From the NCBI RefSeq assembly GCF_051401765.1, contig NW_027480423.1, positions 11,036,001-11,100,000 on the forward strand: a DNA stretch of 64,000 bases, given 5' to 3'. The stretch is from Calliopsis andreniformis (Eukaryota > Arthropoda > Insecta > Hymenoptera > Andrenidae). A program made the position numbers and the translations under genes. Of this stretch, positions 36,094 through 49,092 are shown one piece after another (the stretch's first letter is position 1; every line of letters starts with the position of its first letter). The notes under the pieces were generated by a model, which saw nothing but the letters and a program-made list of their open reading frames with translations, was not told the DNA's origin and ran no database searches.

Positions 36094-36798
36094 TGCAAAT
36101 ATACGTTATATACGATGGAAAAGCTGTTGTATTTATATCGTATTTTATGCTTCTGGCATTAACTTCTTAGGCCCTAACCTTTTGATCTGGTGGAGCACCG
36201 CCCTAGAGTGAAGCCTAGGTTGCCCGAAACGCCAAAATGATCATTACTTTCCCACTGGTTGCAATTATTCATGCTATACGATGGAAAAACTGTTGCATTT
36301 TTGTTGTATTTTCTGCTTCTGGCATCGACATCTAAGGTGCTAGCTATTCGATCTGGCGGGGCAACGTCCAAGAGTGAAGCCTATGTTGCCCGGAACTTAG
36401 AAATGACCATAACTTTCACACTGGTCGCAATCATTCGTTTTATACAATGGAAAAACTGTTGTATTTATATTGTATTTTATGCTTCTGTCGTTGACTCCTA
36501 AGGCTCGAACTATTCGATCTGGTGGAGCAACGCCCTAGAGTGAAACCTAGGTTGCCCGGAACGTAGAAATGACCATAACTTTCACACTGGTTGAAATTAT
36601 ACGTTTTATACAATGGAAAAACTGTTGTATTTATATTGTATTTTATGCTTCTGGCGTTCCCTTCTTAGGCCCTAACTATTCGATCGGGTGGAACAACGCC
36701 CTAGGGTGAAGCCTATGTTGCCCGGCAAGCAGAAATGACAATAACTTTCAAACTGGTTGCAATTATTCCCGTTATACGATGGAAAAACTGTTGTATTT
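36050..36798 (+). repeat. Duplicated block D, copy 1 (4,480 bp spacing)
   Basis: About 4.5 monomers recur 4,480 bp downstream (27 monomers less two bases). Markers are GCAAATATACGTTATATACG (ACATTATATACG in copy 2), GCCAAAATGATCATTACTTT, TTTTGTTGTATTTTCTGC and GGCATCGACATCTAAGGTGC. The two copies diverge at about 36,798, inside the conserved GATGGAAAAACTGTTGTATT segment. Confidence 0.85.
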
Positions 36799-37395
36799 AT
36801 ATTGTATTTTATGCTTCTGGCGTTGACTTCTGAGGCCCTATCTATTCAATCTGTTGGAGCAACGCCCAAGGGTGAATCCTAGGTTGCCCGGTAAGTAGAA
36901 ATGACCATAACTTTCATACTGGTGGCAATTATCCGTTTTATACGATGGAAAAACTTTTGTATTTATATTGTATTTTATGCTTCTGGCGTTAACTTCTTAG
37001 GCCTTAACTATTCGATCTGGTGGAACAACGCACTAGGGTGAAGCCTAGGTTGCCCGGAACGTAGAAATGAGCATTGCTTTCAAACTGGTTGCAGATACTC
37101 CTGTTATACGATGGAAAAACCGTTGCGTTTTTATTGTATTTTATGCTTCTGACGTTGGCCTATAAGGTCCTAACTATTCGATCTCGTGGGGCAACGTCCA
37201 AGAGTGTAGCGTATGTTGCCCGAAAAGTAGGAATGACCATTACTTTCACACTGGTTGCAATTATTCATTTTATACGATTGAAAAACTGTTGTACTTATAT
37301 TGTATTTTATTCTTCTGGCGTTGAACTCTAAGTCCCTAGCTATTCGATCTGGTGGAGCAACGCCCTAGAGTGAAGGCTCTGTTGCCCGGAACGTA
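36799..37395 (+). repeat. Partial third copy of block B
   Basis: Matches 8,265-8,861 at an offset of 28,534 bp, with markers AACGCCCAAGGGTGAATCC, ACGTTGGCCTATAAGGTCC and GAAGGCTCTGTTGCCCGG. The match stops after GGCTCTGTTGCCCGGAACG, where GACCAGTAC replaces GACCATAAC. Upstream, near 36,423, a further match to 7,725 exists at an offset larger by about one monomer. Confidence 0.8.
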
Positions 37396-37794
37396 GAAAT
37401 GACCAGTACTTTCACACTGGTTTCTATTATTCGTTTTATACAATGGAAAAACTGTTATATTTATATTGTATTTTATGCTTCTGGCGTTGATTTCTTAGGG
37501 CCTAACTATTTCATCTGGAGAAACAACGCCCTAGAGTGAAGCCTAGGTTGCCCCCAACGTAGAAATGACCATCACTTTCACACTGGTTGCAATAATTCCT
37601 GTTATGCGATGGAAAAACTGTTGTATTTTTATCGTATTTTATGATTCTGGCGATTAATTCTAAGTCCCTAGCTATTCGTTCTGGTGGAGCAACGCCCTAG
37701 AGTGAAACCTAGGTTACCCGGAACGTAGAAATGACCAGTACTTTCACACTGTTTGCAATTATTCATTTTATACGATGAAAAGACTGTTGTACTT
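37396..37794 (+). repeat. Linker monomers before block A copy 2
   Basis: About two and a half monomers. The second has AACAACGCCCTAGAG preceded by TTTCATCTGGAGAA. The third carries the GATTCTGGCGATTAATTCTA variant also seen at 34.3 kb and, inverted, at the window end. Nothing else is seen. Confidence 0.75.
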
Positions 37795-40150
37795 ATATTG
37801 TATTTTATGCTTCTGGCGTTGACTTCTAAGGCCCTAACTATTCGATCTGGTGGAGCAACGCCATAGAGTGAAGCCTAGGTTGCCCGGTACTTAGAAATGA
37901 CCATCACTTTCAAACTGGTTGCAATTATTCGTTTTATACGCTGGCAAAGCTGTTGTATTTATATTGTATTTTATTCTTCTGGCGTTGACTTCTTAGGCCC
38001 TGTCTATTCGATCTGGTGGAGCAACGCCTCAGAGTTAAGCCTAGGTCACCCGGAACGTAGAAATGACCAGTACTTTCACAGTGTTTGCAGTTATTCCTGT
38101 TATACGTTGGAAAATCTGTTGCATCTTTATTGTATTGTATGCTTCTGGCGTTGACTTCTAAGGCCCTAACTACTCGATCTGGTGGAGCAACGCCGTAGCG
38201 TGAAGCCAAGGTTGCTCGGAATGTAGAAATGACCATTACCTTCACACTGTTTGCAATTATTCATTTTATACGCTGGCAAACCTGTTGTATTTATATTGTA
38301 TTTTATTCTTCTGGCGTTGACTTCTTAGGCCCTGTCTATCCGATCTGGTGGAGCAACGCCTCAGAGTTAAGCCTAGGATGCCCGGAACGTCGAAATGGTC
38401 GTTACTTTCGCACTGGTTGCAATTAGTCATGCTATACGATGGAAAAGCTGTTGCATTTTTATTGTATTTTATGCTTCTGGCGTTGACTTCTTAGGCCCTA
38501 ACTATTTGATCTGGTGGAGCACCGTCCTAGAGTGAAGCCTAGGTCGCCCCCAACGTAGAAATGACCACTACTTTCGCAATGTTTGCAATTATTCATTTTA
38601 TACGATGGAAAAACTGTTGTACTTATATTGCATTTCATCCTTCTGGCGTTGAATTCTAAGTCCCTAGCTATTCTATCTGGTGGAGTAACGCCCTAGAGTG
38701 AAACCTAGGTTACCCTGAACGTAGAAATGACCAGAACCTTCACACTGGTTGCAGTTATTCCTGTTATACGATGGAAAAACTGTTATATTCATAATGTATT
38801 TTATGCTTCTGGCGTTGATTTCTTAGGGCCCAACTATTCCATCTGGTGGAACAATTCCCTAGAGTGAAGCCTAGGTTGTCCGGAACGTAGAAATGACCAT
38901 TACTTTCACACTGCTTGCAATTATTCATTTTATACGATGGAAAAACTGTTGCACTTTTATTGTATTTTATGCTTCTGGCGTTGACTTCTAAGGCCGTAGC
39001 TATTAGATATGGTGGAGCAACGCCCTAGAGTGACGCCTAGGTTACCCGGATCGTAGAAATGACCAGTACTTTCACACTGGTTGCAGTTATTCATGTTATA
39101 CGATGGAAGAACTGATTCATCTTTATTGTATTTTATGCTTCTGGCGTTGACTTCTTCGGCCCTAGATATTTGATCTGGTGGAGCACCGCCCTAGAGTGAA
39201 GCCTAGGTTGCCCGGAACGATGAAATGACCATTACTTTCACACTGTTTGCCAATATACATTTTATACGATGGAAAAGCCGTTGTGCTTATATTGTAATTT
39301 ATGCTTCTGGCGTTGACTTCTTAGGCCCTAACTATTTGATCAGGTGGAGCACCGCCCGAGAGTGAAGCCTAGGTTGCTCGGAATGTAGAAATGACCATTA
39401 CCTTCACACTGTTTGCAATTATTCATTTTATGCGATGGCAAAGCTGTTGTATTTATATTGTATTGTATTCTTCTGGCGTTGACTTCTTAGGCCCTGTCTA
39501 TTCGATCTGGCGGAGCAACGCCTCAGAGTTAAGCCTAGGATGCCCGAAACGTCGAAATGATCATTACTTTCGCACTGGCTGCAATTATTCATGCTGTATG
39601 ATGGAAAAACTGTTGCATTTTTATTGTATTTTATGCTTCTGGCGTTGACTTCTTAGGCCCTAACCATTGGATCTGGTGGAGCAAGGCCCTAGAGTGAAGC
39701 CTAGGTAACCCGGAACGTAGATATGACCATAGCCTTCACACAGGATGCAATTACTCGTTTTATACGATGGAAAGACTGTTGTATTTATTTTGTAGCTTAT
39801 GCTTCTGTCGTTGACTTCTAAGGCCCTAACTCTTCGATCTGGTGGAGCAACGCCTCAGAGTTAAGCCTAGGATGCCCGGAACGTCGAAATGGTCATTACT
39901 TTCGCACTGGCTGCAATTAGTCATGCTATACGATGGAAAAGCTGTTGTATTTACATCGTGTTTTAAGCTTCTGGCGTTGACTTCTTAGGCCCTAAATATT
40001 CCATCTGGTAGAACAACGCCCTGGGGTGAAGCCTAGGTTGCCCGGAACGTAGAAATGACCATAACTTTCACACTGATAGCAATTATTCGTTCTATACATG
40101 GAAAAACTGTTCTATTTATTTTGTATTTTATGCTTCGGGCGTTGACTTCT
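37795..40150 (+). repeat. Duplicated block A, copy 2
   Basis: Second copy of the 4.95-7.47 kb block, matching at an offset of 32,845 bp to about 39,930 and then at 32,679 bp. The change of exactly one monomer falls in GATGGAAAAGCTGTTG near 39,932, where the monomer with TGTTGCAGTTTTATTG seen in copy 1 is absent. Substitutions between copies are scattered but few. Confidence 0.85.
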
Positions 40151-40529
40151 AAGGCCTTAACTATTCGATCTGGTGGAGCAACGAACTAGAGTGAAGCCTA
40201 GGTAGCCCGGAACGTGGAAATGACCATAACTTTCACACTGATAGCAATTATTCGTTCTATACATGGAAAAACTGTTCTATTTATTTTGTATTTTATGCTT
40301 CGGGCGTTGACTTCTAAGGCCCTAGCTATTCGATCTGGTGGAGCAACGCCCTAGAATGACGCCTAGGTTGCCCGGAACGTAGAAATGACCATTACTTTCA
40401 CAATGTTTGCAATTATTCACTTTATACGATGGAACGACTGTTGTACTGATATTGTATTTTATTCTTCTGGCGTTGACTTCTAAGTCCCTACCTATTCGAT
40501 CTCGTGGAGCAACGCCCTAGAGTGAAGCC
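40151..40529 (+). repeat. Linker monomers, one pair duplicated
   Basis: Just over two monomers. The short form CGTTCTATACATGGAAAAAC, lacking two bases of TATACGATGG, occurs near 40,088 and again near 40,254, one monomer apart, suggesting a single-monomer duplication. GATATTGTATTTTATTCTTC follows near 40,448, a type also found at 43.4, 50.1, 52.7 and 54.2 kb. Confidence 0.7.
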
Positions 40530-41278
40530 TAGGTTGCCCGGAACGTAGAAATGACCATTACTTTCACACTGTTTGCAAATATACATTATATACGATGGAA
40601 AAGCTGTTGTATTTATATCGTATTTTATGCTTCTGGCATTAACTTCTTAGGCCCTAACCTTTTGATCTGGTGGAGCACCGCCCTAGAGTGAAGCCTAGGT
40701 TGCCCGAAACGCCAAAATGATCATTACTTTCCCACTGGTTGCAATTATTCATGCTATACGATGGAAAAACTGTTGCATTTTTGTTGTATTTTCTGCTTCT
40801 GGCATCGACATCTAAGGTGCTAGCTATTCGATCTGGCGGGGCAACGTCCAAGAGTGAAGCCTATGTTGCCCGGAACGTAGAAATGGCCATAACTTTCACA
40901 CTGGTCGCAATCATTCGTTTTATACAATGGAAAAACTGTTGTATTTATATTTTATTTTATGCTTCTGTCGTTGACTCCTAAGGCTCGAACTATTCGATCT
41001 GGTGGAGCAACGCCCTAGAGTGAAACCTAGGTTGCCCGGAACGTAGAACTGACCATAACTTTCACACTGGTTGCAATTATACGTTTTATACGATGGAAAA
41101 ACTGTTGTATTTATATTGTATTTTATGCTTCTGGCGTTCACTTCTTAGGCCCTAACTATTCGATCGGGTGGAACAACGCTCTAGGGTGAAGCCTATGTTG
41201 CCCGGCAAGCAGAAATGACAATAACTTTCAAACTGGTTGCAATTATTCCTGTTATACGATGGAAAAACTGTTGTATTT
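40530..41278 (+). repeat. Duplicated block D, copy 2
   Basis: Second copy of 36,050-36,798. The two are near identical by eye, with small changes such as GAACGTAGAAATGGCC near 40,871 in place of GAACTTAGAAATGACC. At about 41,270 it passes without a break in the monomer frame into a segment of the 11.4 kb type. Confidence 0.85.
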
Positions 41279-41848
41279 CTATTGTATTTTATGCTTCGCG
41301 CGTTGACTTCTAAGGCCCTAATCTTTCGATCTGGTGGAGCAACGCCCTAGAGTGAAGCGTAGGTGGCTCGGAACGTAGAAATGACCATCACTTTCACACT
41401 GTTTGCAAATATACATTATGTACGATGGAAAAGCTGTTGTACTTATATTGTAATTTATGCTTCTGGCGTTGACTTCTTAGGCCCTAACTATTTGAGCTGG
41501 TGACGCACCGCCCTAGAGTGAAGCCTAGGTTGCCCGGAACGTAGAACATACCGTTACCTTCACACTGGTTGCAATTATTCCTGTTATACGATGGAAAAAC
41601 TGTTTCATCTTTATTGTATTTTATGCTTCTGGCGTTGACTTCTTAGGACCTAACATTTCGATATGGTGGAACAACGCCCTAGAGTGAAGCCTAGGTTGCC
41701 CAGAACGTAGAAATGGCCATTACTTTCACACTGGTTGCCGTTATTCGTTTTACACGATGGAAAAGCTGTTGTATTTATATCGTATTTTATGCTTCTGGCG
41801 TTGACTTCTTAGGCCCTAACTATTCCATCTGGTGGAACAACGCCCTGG
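41263..41848 (+). repeat. Segment shared with 11.40-11.99 kb and 15.05-15.63 kb
   Basis: TATTTCTATTGTATTTTATG followed by CTTCGCGCGTTGAC, then GGTGGCTCGGAACG, GCAAATATACATTATGTACG and GAACATACCGTTACC appear in the same order as in the 22-mer, at an offset of 29,863 bp from 11.4 kb. The match ends after AACAACGCCCT near 41,848. Confidence 0.82.
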
Positions 41849-42293
41849 GGTGAAGCCTAGGTTGCCCGGAACGTAGAAATGACCATAACTTTCACACTGA
41901 TAGCAATTATTCGTTCTATACATAGAAAAACTGTTCTATTTATTTTGTATTTTATGCTTCGGGCTTTGACTTCTAAGGCCCTAACTATTCGATCTGGTGG
42001 AGGAACGCCCTAGAGTGAAGCCTAGGTAGACCGGAACGTAGAAATGACCATAACTTTCACACTGGCTGCTATTGTTCGTTTTATACGATGGAAAAACTGT
42101 TATATTTATATTGTATATTATGCTTCTGGCGTTGACTTCTAAGGCCGCAGCTCTTCGATCTGGTGGAGCAACGCCTCAGAGTTAAGCCTAGGATGCCCGA
42201 AACGTCGAAATGATCATTACCTTCGCACTGGTTGCAATTAGTCATGCTATACGATGGAAAAACTGTTGCATTTTTTTGTATTTTACGCTTCTG
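41849..42293 (+). repeat. Linker monomers
   Basis: Nearly three monomers, including another short CGTTCTATACATAGAAAAAC unit, a GGTAGACCGGAACG unit and a TTAAGCCTAGGATGCCCG unit. They are assembled from types seen elsewhere in the window. Nothing else is seen. Confidence 0.7.
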
Positions 42294-43148
42294 GCGTTGA
42301 CTTCTTAGGCCCTAACTATTTGATCTGGTGGGGCACCGCCCGAGAGTGAAGCCTAGATTGACCGGAACGTAGAAATGACCATTACCTTCACGCTTGTTGC
42401 AATTATTCCTGTTATGCAATGAAAAAACTGTTGTTTTATTATTGTATTTTATGCTTCTAGCGTTGACTTCTAATGCCGTAGCTATTCGATGTGGTGGAGC
42501 AACGCCCAAGAATGCAGACTAGGATGCCCGGAACGTAGAAATGACCATTACTTTCACAATGGTTGCAGTTACTGCTGTTATACGAAGGAAAACCTGTCGT
42601 ATTTTTACTGTATTTTATGCGTCTGGAGTTGTTTTCTAAGACTCTAACTATTCGACCTGGTGGTGCAACGTCAAAGAGTAAAGCGTATGTTTCCCGAAAC
42701 GTAAAAATGACCATAACATTCACACTGGTGCAATTATTCGTTTTATACGATGGAAAAACTGTTAGATTCATATTGTATTTTATGCTTCTGGCGTTGACTT
42801 CTTAGGCCCTAACTATTCGATCTGTTTGAGCAACGCCCTAGAGTGAAGCCTTGGTTTCCCGGAACATAGAAGTGACCATAGCCTTCACACTGGTGGCTAT
42901 TATTCGTCTTATTCGATGGAAAAACTGTTATATTTATAAGTACCTTATGCTTCTGGCGTCGACTTCTAAGACCCTAACTATTCGATCTGGTGCAGCAACG
43001 CCCTAGGGTGAAGCCTAGGTTGCCCGGATAGTAGTAATGACCATAACTTTCATAGTGGTTGCAATTATTCGCTTTATACGATGGAAAAACTGTTGTATTT
43101 ATATTGTATTTTATGCTTCCGGCGTTGACTTCTGAGGCCCTAACTATT
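42294..43148 (+). repeat. Duplicated block E, copy 1 (1,989 bp spacing)
   Basis: About five monomers recur 1,989 bp downstream (12 monomers less three bases). Markers are GGGGCACCGCCCGAGAG, GTTATGCAATGAAAAAAC, CCCAAGAATGCAGACTAGG, ACGAAGGAAAACCTGTCG and a shortened CACTGGTGCAATT. Confidence 0.85.
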
Positions 43149-43785
43149 CAATCTGCTGGAGCAACGCCCTAGGGTGAAGCATAGGCTGCCCGGAAAGTTG
43201 AAATGACTATAACATTCATACTGGTTGCAATTATTCGTTTTATACGATGGAAAATCTGTTCTATTTATTTTGTATTTTATGCTTCGGGCGTTGACTTCTA
43301 AGGCCCTAACTATTCGATCTGGTGGAGCAACGCCCTAGAATGACGCCTAGGTTGCCCGGAACGTAGAAATGACCATTACTTTCACAATGTTTGCAATTAT
43401 TCACTTTATACGGTGGAACAACTGTAGTACTGATATTGTATTTTATTCTTCTGGCGTTGACTTCTTAGGCCCTGTCTATTCGATCTGGTGGAACAACGCC
43501 CTAGATTGAAGCCTAGGTAGCGCGGAACGTAGAAATGACCATAGCTTTCACACTGATAGCAATTATTCGTTCGATACATGGAAAAACTGTTTTATTTATT
43601 TTGTATTTTATGCTTCGGGCGTTGACTTCTAAGGCCCTAACTATTCGATCTGGTGGAGCAACGCCCTAGAATGAAGCCTAGGTTGCTCGGAACGTAGAAA
43701 TGACCATAACTTTCACACTGGTTGCTATTATTCGTTTTATACGATGGAAAAACTGTTAGATTCATATTGTATTTTATGCTTCTGG
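42841..43785 (+). repeat. Duplicated block H, copy 1 (partner at 53.6-54.6 kb)
   Basis: About 5.7 monomers match the stretch 10,774 bp downstream. Markers are GAACATAGAAGTGACCATAG, GGATAGTAGTAATGACC, AGCATAGGCTGCCCGG, ACAACTGTAGTACTGATATT and TCGATACATGGAAAAACTG. It overlaps the end of block E copy 1, so successive copying events were nested. Confidence 0.83.
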
Positions 43786-44282
43786 CGTTGATTTCTTAGG
43801 GCCTAACTATTCCATCTGGTGGAACGACTCCCTAGAGTGAAGCCTAGGTTGTCCGGAACGTAGAAATGACCATTACTTTCACACTGCTTGCAATTATTCA
43901 TTTTATACGATGGAAAAACTGTTGCACTTTTATTGTATTTTATGCTTCTGGCGTTGCCTTCTAATGCCGTAGCTATTAGATATGATGGAGCAACGCCCTA
44001 GAGTGACGCCTAGGTTACCCGGATCGTAGAAATGACCAGTACTTTCACACTGGTTGCAGTTATTCATGTTATACAATGAAAGAACTGTTGCATCTTTATT
44101 GTATTTTATGCTTCTGGCGTTTACTTCTTAGGCCCTAGATATTTGGTCTGGTAGAGCACCGGCCTCGAGTGAAGCCTAGGTTGCCCGGAACGTAGAAATG
44201 ACCATTACTTTCACACTGTTTGCCAATATACATTTTATACGATGGAAAAGCCGTTGTACTTATATTGTAATTTATGCTCCTG
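43786..44282 (+). repeat. Monomers related to 5.9-6.5, 46.9, 50.4 and 53.1 kb
   Basis: Three monomers with GGAACGACTCCCTAG, GCACTTTTATTGTATTTTAT and GGTTACCCGGATCGTAG. The same sequence of types follows GTTAGATTCATATTG near 46,907, 50,389 and 53,040. Confidence 0.75.
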
Positions 44283-45137
44283 GCGTTGACTTCTTAGGCC
44301 CTAACTATTTGATCTGGTGGGGCACCGCCCGAGAGTGAAGCCTAGATTGCCCGGAACGTAGAAATGACCATTACCTTCACGCTTGTTGCAATTATTCCTG
44401 TTATGCAATGAAAAAACTGTTGTTTTATTATTGTATTTTATGCTTCTAGCGTTGACTTCTAAGACCGTAGCTATTCGATGTGGTGGAGCAACGCCCAAGA
44501 ATGCAGACTAGGATGCCCGGAACGTAGAAATGACCATTACTTTCACAATGGTTGCAGTTACTGCTGTTATACGAAGGAAAACCTGTCGTATTTTTACTGT
44601 ATTTTATGCGTCTGGAGTTGTTTTCTAAGACTCTAACTATTCGACCTGGTGGTGCAACGCCAAAGAGTAAAGCGTATGTTTCCCGAAACGTAAAAATGAC
44701 CATAACATTCACACTGGTGCAATTTTTCGTTTTATACGATGGAAAAACTGTTAGATTCATATTGTATTTTATGCTTCTGGCGTTGACTTCTTAGGCCCTA
44801 ACTATTCGATCTGTTTGAGCAACGCCCTAGAGTGAAGCCTTGGTTTCCCGGAACATAGAAGTGACCATAGCCTTCACACTGGTGGCTATTATTCGTCTTA
44901 TTCGATGGAAAAACTGTTATATTTATAAGTACCTTATGCTTCTGGCGTCGACTTCTAAGACCCTAACTATTCGATCTGGTGGAGCAACGCCCTAGGGTGA
45001 AGCCTAGGTTGCCCGGATAGTAGTAATGACCATAACTTTCATAGTGGTTGCAATTATTCGCTTTATACGATGGAAAAACTGTTGTATTTATATTGTATTT
45101 TATGCTTCCGGCGTTGACTTCTGAGGCCCTAACTGTT
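44283..45137 (+). repeat. Duplicated block E, copy 2
   Basis: Second copy of 42,294-43,148, near identical by eye. Differences include GATTGCCCGG in place of GATTGACCGG near 44,346 and CAATTTTTCG in place of CAATTATTCG near 44,721. Divergence begins at CTAACTGTTCGATCTGTTGG near 45,131. Confidence 0.85.
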
Positions 45138-47196
45138 CGATCTGTTGGAGCAACGCCCCAGAGTACAGCCCTGGTTTACCGGAACGTAGAAAGGACCGTG
45201 ACTTTCATACTGGTTGCAATTATTCGTTTTATACGATGGAAAAACTGTTTTATTTATTTTGTATTTTATGCCTCGCGCGTTGACTTCTAAGGCCCTAACC
45301 TTTCGATCTGGTGGAGCAACGCCCTAGAGTGAAGCGTAGGTTGCTCGGAACGTAGAAATAATCATTACTTTCACACTGGTTGCAATTATTGATGTTATAG
45401 GATGGAAAACCTGTTGTATTTATATTGTGTTTTATGCTCCTGGTGTTGACTTCTAAGGCCCTAACAATTCGATCTGTTGGAGCAACGCCCTAGAGTGAAG
45501 CCTTGGTTTCCCGGAACGTAGAAATCACCATGACTTTCATACTGGTTGCAATTATTCGTTTTATACGATGGAATAACTGCTGTATTTATATTGTATTTTA
45601 TGCTTCTGGCGTTGACTTCTAAGGCACTAACTGTTCAATCTGGTGGAGCAACGCCCTAGAGTGAAGCTTAGGTTGCCCGGAACATAGAAATGACCATAAC
45701 CTTCACACTGGTGGCTATTATTCGTCCTATTCGATGGAAAAACTGTTATATTTATAAATACCTTATGCTTTAGGCGTTGACTTCTAAGGCCCTAACTATT
45801 CGATCTGGTGGAGCAACGCCCTAGGGTGAAGCCTAGGTTGCCCGGATAGTAGAAATGACCATAACTTTCATAGTGGTTGCAATTATTCGCTTCATACGAT
45901 GGAAAAATTGTTGTATTTATATTGTATTTTATGCTTCTGGCGCTGACTTCTGAGTCCCTAACTATTCAATCTGCTGGAGCAACGCCCTAGGGTGAAGCAT
46001 AGGCTGCCCGAAAAGTTGAAATGACTATAACATTCATACTGGTTGCAATTATTCGTTTTATACGATGGAAAATCTGTTCTATTTATTTTGTATTTTATGC
46101 TTCGCGCGTTGACTTCTAAGGCCCTAACCTTTCGATCTGGTGGAGCAACGCCCTAGAGTGAAGCGTAGGTGGCTCGGAACGTAGAAATAACCATTACTTT
46201 CACACTGGTTGCAATTATTGATGTTATAGGATGGAAAACCTGTTGTATTTATATTGTATTTTATGCTCCTGGTGTTGACTTCTTAGGCCCTAACTATTCG
46301 ATCTGGTGGAGCAACGCCCTAGAGTGAAGCCTAGGCTGCCCGGAACGTAGAACTGACCATCACTTTCAAACTGGTTACTATTATTCCTGTTATACGATGG
46401 AAAAACTGTTGTATTTTTGTTGCATTTTATTCTTCGGGCGTTGACTTCTAAGGCCCTAACTATTCGATCTGGTGGAGCAACGCCCTAGTGTGAAGCCTAG
46501 GTTGCCCGGATAGTAGAAATGACCATAACTTTTATAGTGGTTGCAATTATTCGCTTTATACGATGGAAAAACTGTTGTATTTATATTGTATTTTATGCCT
46601 CTAGAGTTGACTTCTAAGGCTCGAACTATTAGATCTGGTGGAGCAACGCCCTAGAGTGAAACATAGGTTGCCCGGAACGTAGAAATGACCATAACCTTCA
46701 CACTGGTTGCAATTATTCGTTTTATACGATGGAAAAACTGTTGTATTTATATTGTATTTTATGCTTCTGGCGTTCACTTCTTAGGCCCTAACTATTCGAT
46801 CGGGTGGAACAACGTCCTAGGGTGAAGCCTATGTTGCCCGGAAAGCAGAAATGACCATAACTTTCACACTGGTTGCTATTATTCGTTTTATACGATGGAA
46901 AAACTGTTAGATTCATATTGTACTTTATGCTTCTGGCGTTGATTTCTTAGGGCCTAACTATTCCATCTGGTGGAACACCTCCCTAGAGTGAAGCCTAGGT
47001 TGTCCGGAACGTAGAAATGACCATTACTTTCACACTGCTTGCAATTATTCATTTTATACGATGGAAAAACTGTTGCACTTTTATTGTATTTTATGCTTCT
47101 GGCGTTGCCTTCTAATGCCGTAGCTATTAGATATGGTGGAGCAACGCCCTAGAGTGACGCCTAGGTTACCCGGATCGTAGAAATGACCAGTACTTT
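45138..47196 (+). repeat. Mosaic monomers with an 829 bp internal recurrence
   Basis: About 12 monomers. The sequence CGCGCGTTGACTTC, AACCTTTCGATCTGG, then ATTGATGTTATAGGATGG occurs at 45,274 and 46,103, 829 bp apart, another five-monomer spacing. Segments resemble 12.0-12.1 kb (GTTACTATTATTCCTG), 23.0 kb (GCCTCTAGAGTTGAC) and 50.4 kb (GTTAGATTCATATTGTAC). The block is a patchwork of types. Confidence 0.75.
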
Positions 47197-49092
47197 CACA
47201 CTGGTTGCAATTATTCCTGTTATACGATGGAAAAACTGTTGTATTTATATTGTATTTTATGCTTCTGGCGTTGACTTCTGAGGCCCTATCTATTCAAACT
47301 GTTGGAGCAACCCCCAAGGGTGAATCCTAGGTTGCCCGGTAAGTAGAAATGACCATAACTTTCATACTGGTGGCAATTATCCGTTTTATACGATGGAAAA
47401 ACTGTTGTATTTATATTGTATTTTATGCTTCTGGCGTTAACTTCTTAGGCCTTAACTATTCGATCTGGTGGAACAACGCACTAGGGTGAAGCCTAGGTTG
47501 CCCGGAACGTAGAAATGAGCATTACTTTCAATCTGGTTGCAGTTACTCCTGTTATACGATGGAAAAACCGTTGCGTTTTTATTGTATTTTATGCTTCTGA
47601 CGTTGGCCTATAAGGTCCTAACTATTCGATCTCGTGGGGCAACGTCCAAGAGTGAAGCGTATGCTGCCCGAAAAGTAGGAATGACCATTACTTTCACACT
47701 GGTTGCAATTATTCATTTTATACGATTGAAAAACTGTTGTACTTATATTGTATTTTATTCTTCTGGCGTTGAACTCTAAGTCCCTAGCTATTCGATCTGG
47801 TGGAGCAACGCCCTAGAGTGAAGGCTCTGTTGCCCGGAACGTAGAAATGACCATAACCTTCACACTGGTTTCAATTATTCATGCTATACGATGGAAAACC
47901 TGTTGTATTTTTATTGTATTTTATGCTTCTTGCGCTGACATCTAAGGTCCGAGCTACTCGATCTCGTCGGGCAACGTCCAAGGGTGAAGCCTATGTTGCC
48001 CGTAACGTAGAAATGACCATATCTTTCACACTGGTTGCAATTATTGGAGATATACAATGGAAAAACTTCTTTATTTATATTGCATTTTATGCTTCTGGCG
48101 TTGACACCAAAGATCCTAGCTTTTCGATCTCGTTGGGCAACGTCCAAGAGTAAAGCGTATGTTTCCCGAAACGTAAAAATGACCATTACTTTCACACTGG
48201 TTGCAATTATACTTATTATACGATGGAAAAACTGTTGTATTTTTACTGTATTTTATGCGTCTGGAGTTGTTTTCTAAGACTCTAACCATTCGACCTGGTG
48301 GTGCAACGTCAAAGAGTAAAGTGTATGTTTCCCGAAACGTAAAAATGACCATTACATTCACACTGGTGCAATTATTCGTTTTATACGATGGAAAAACTGT
48401 TGTATTTATTTTGTATTTGGTGCTTCCGGCGTTGACTTCATAGGCCCTAACTATTGGATCTGGAGGTCCAACAACCTAGAGTGAAGCCTATGTTGCACGG
48501 AACGTAGAAATGCACATTACTTTCACACTGGTTGCAATTATTCCTGGTATACGATGGAACAACTGTTTATTTTTATTGTATTTTATGCTTCTGGCGCTGA
48601 CTTCTAAGGCCCTAACAATTCGATCTGTTGGAGCAACGCCCTAGAGTGAAGCCTTGGTTTCCCGGAACGTAGAAATGACCATGGCTTTCATACTGGTTGC
48701 AATTATTCGTTTTATACGATGGAAAAACTGTTGTATTTATATTGTATTTTATGCCTCTAGAGTTGACTTCTAAGGCTCGAACTATTAGATCTGGTGGAGC
48801 AACGCCCTAGAGTGAAACATAGGTTGCCCGGAACGTAGAAATGACCATAACCTTCACACTGGTTGCAATTACTCGTTTTATACGACGGAAAAACTGTTGT
48901 ATTTATATTGTATTTTATGCTTCTGGCGTTCACTTCATAGGCCCTAACTATTCGATCGGGTGGAACAACGTCCTAGAGTGAAGCCTATGTTGCCCGGAAA
49001 GCAGAAATGACCATAACTTTCAAACTGGTTGCAATTATTCCTGTTATACGATGGAAAAACTGTTGTATTTATATTGTATTTTATGCTTCTGG
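47197..49092 (+). repeat. Duplicated block B, copy 2
   Basis: Second full copy of 8,215-10,110, at 38,982 bp offset. It preserves even one- and two-base length variants, such as the shortened CACTGGTGCAATTATTCG near 48,359. Its last 700 bp are also the start of the 16-mer below, so that 16-mer was amplified after this copy was made. Confidence 0.85.
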
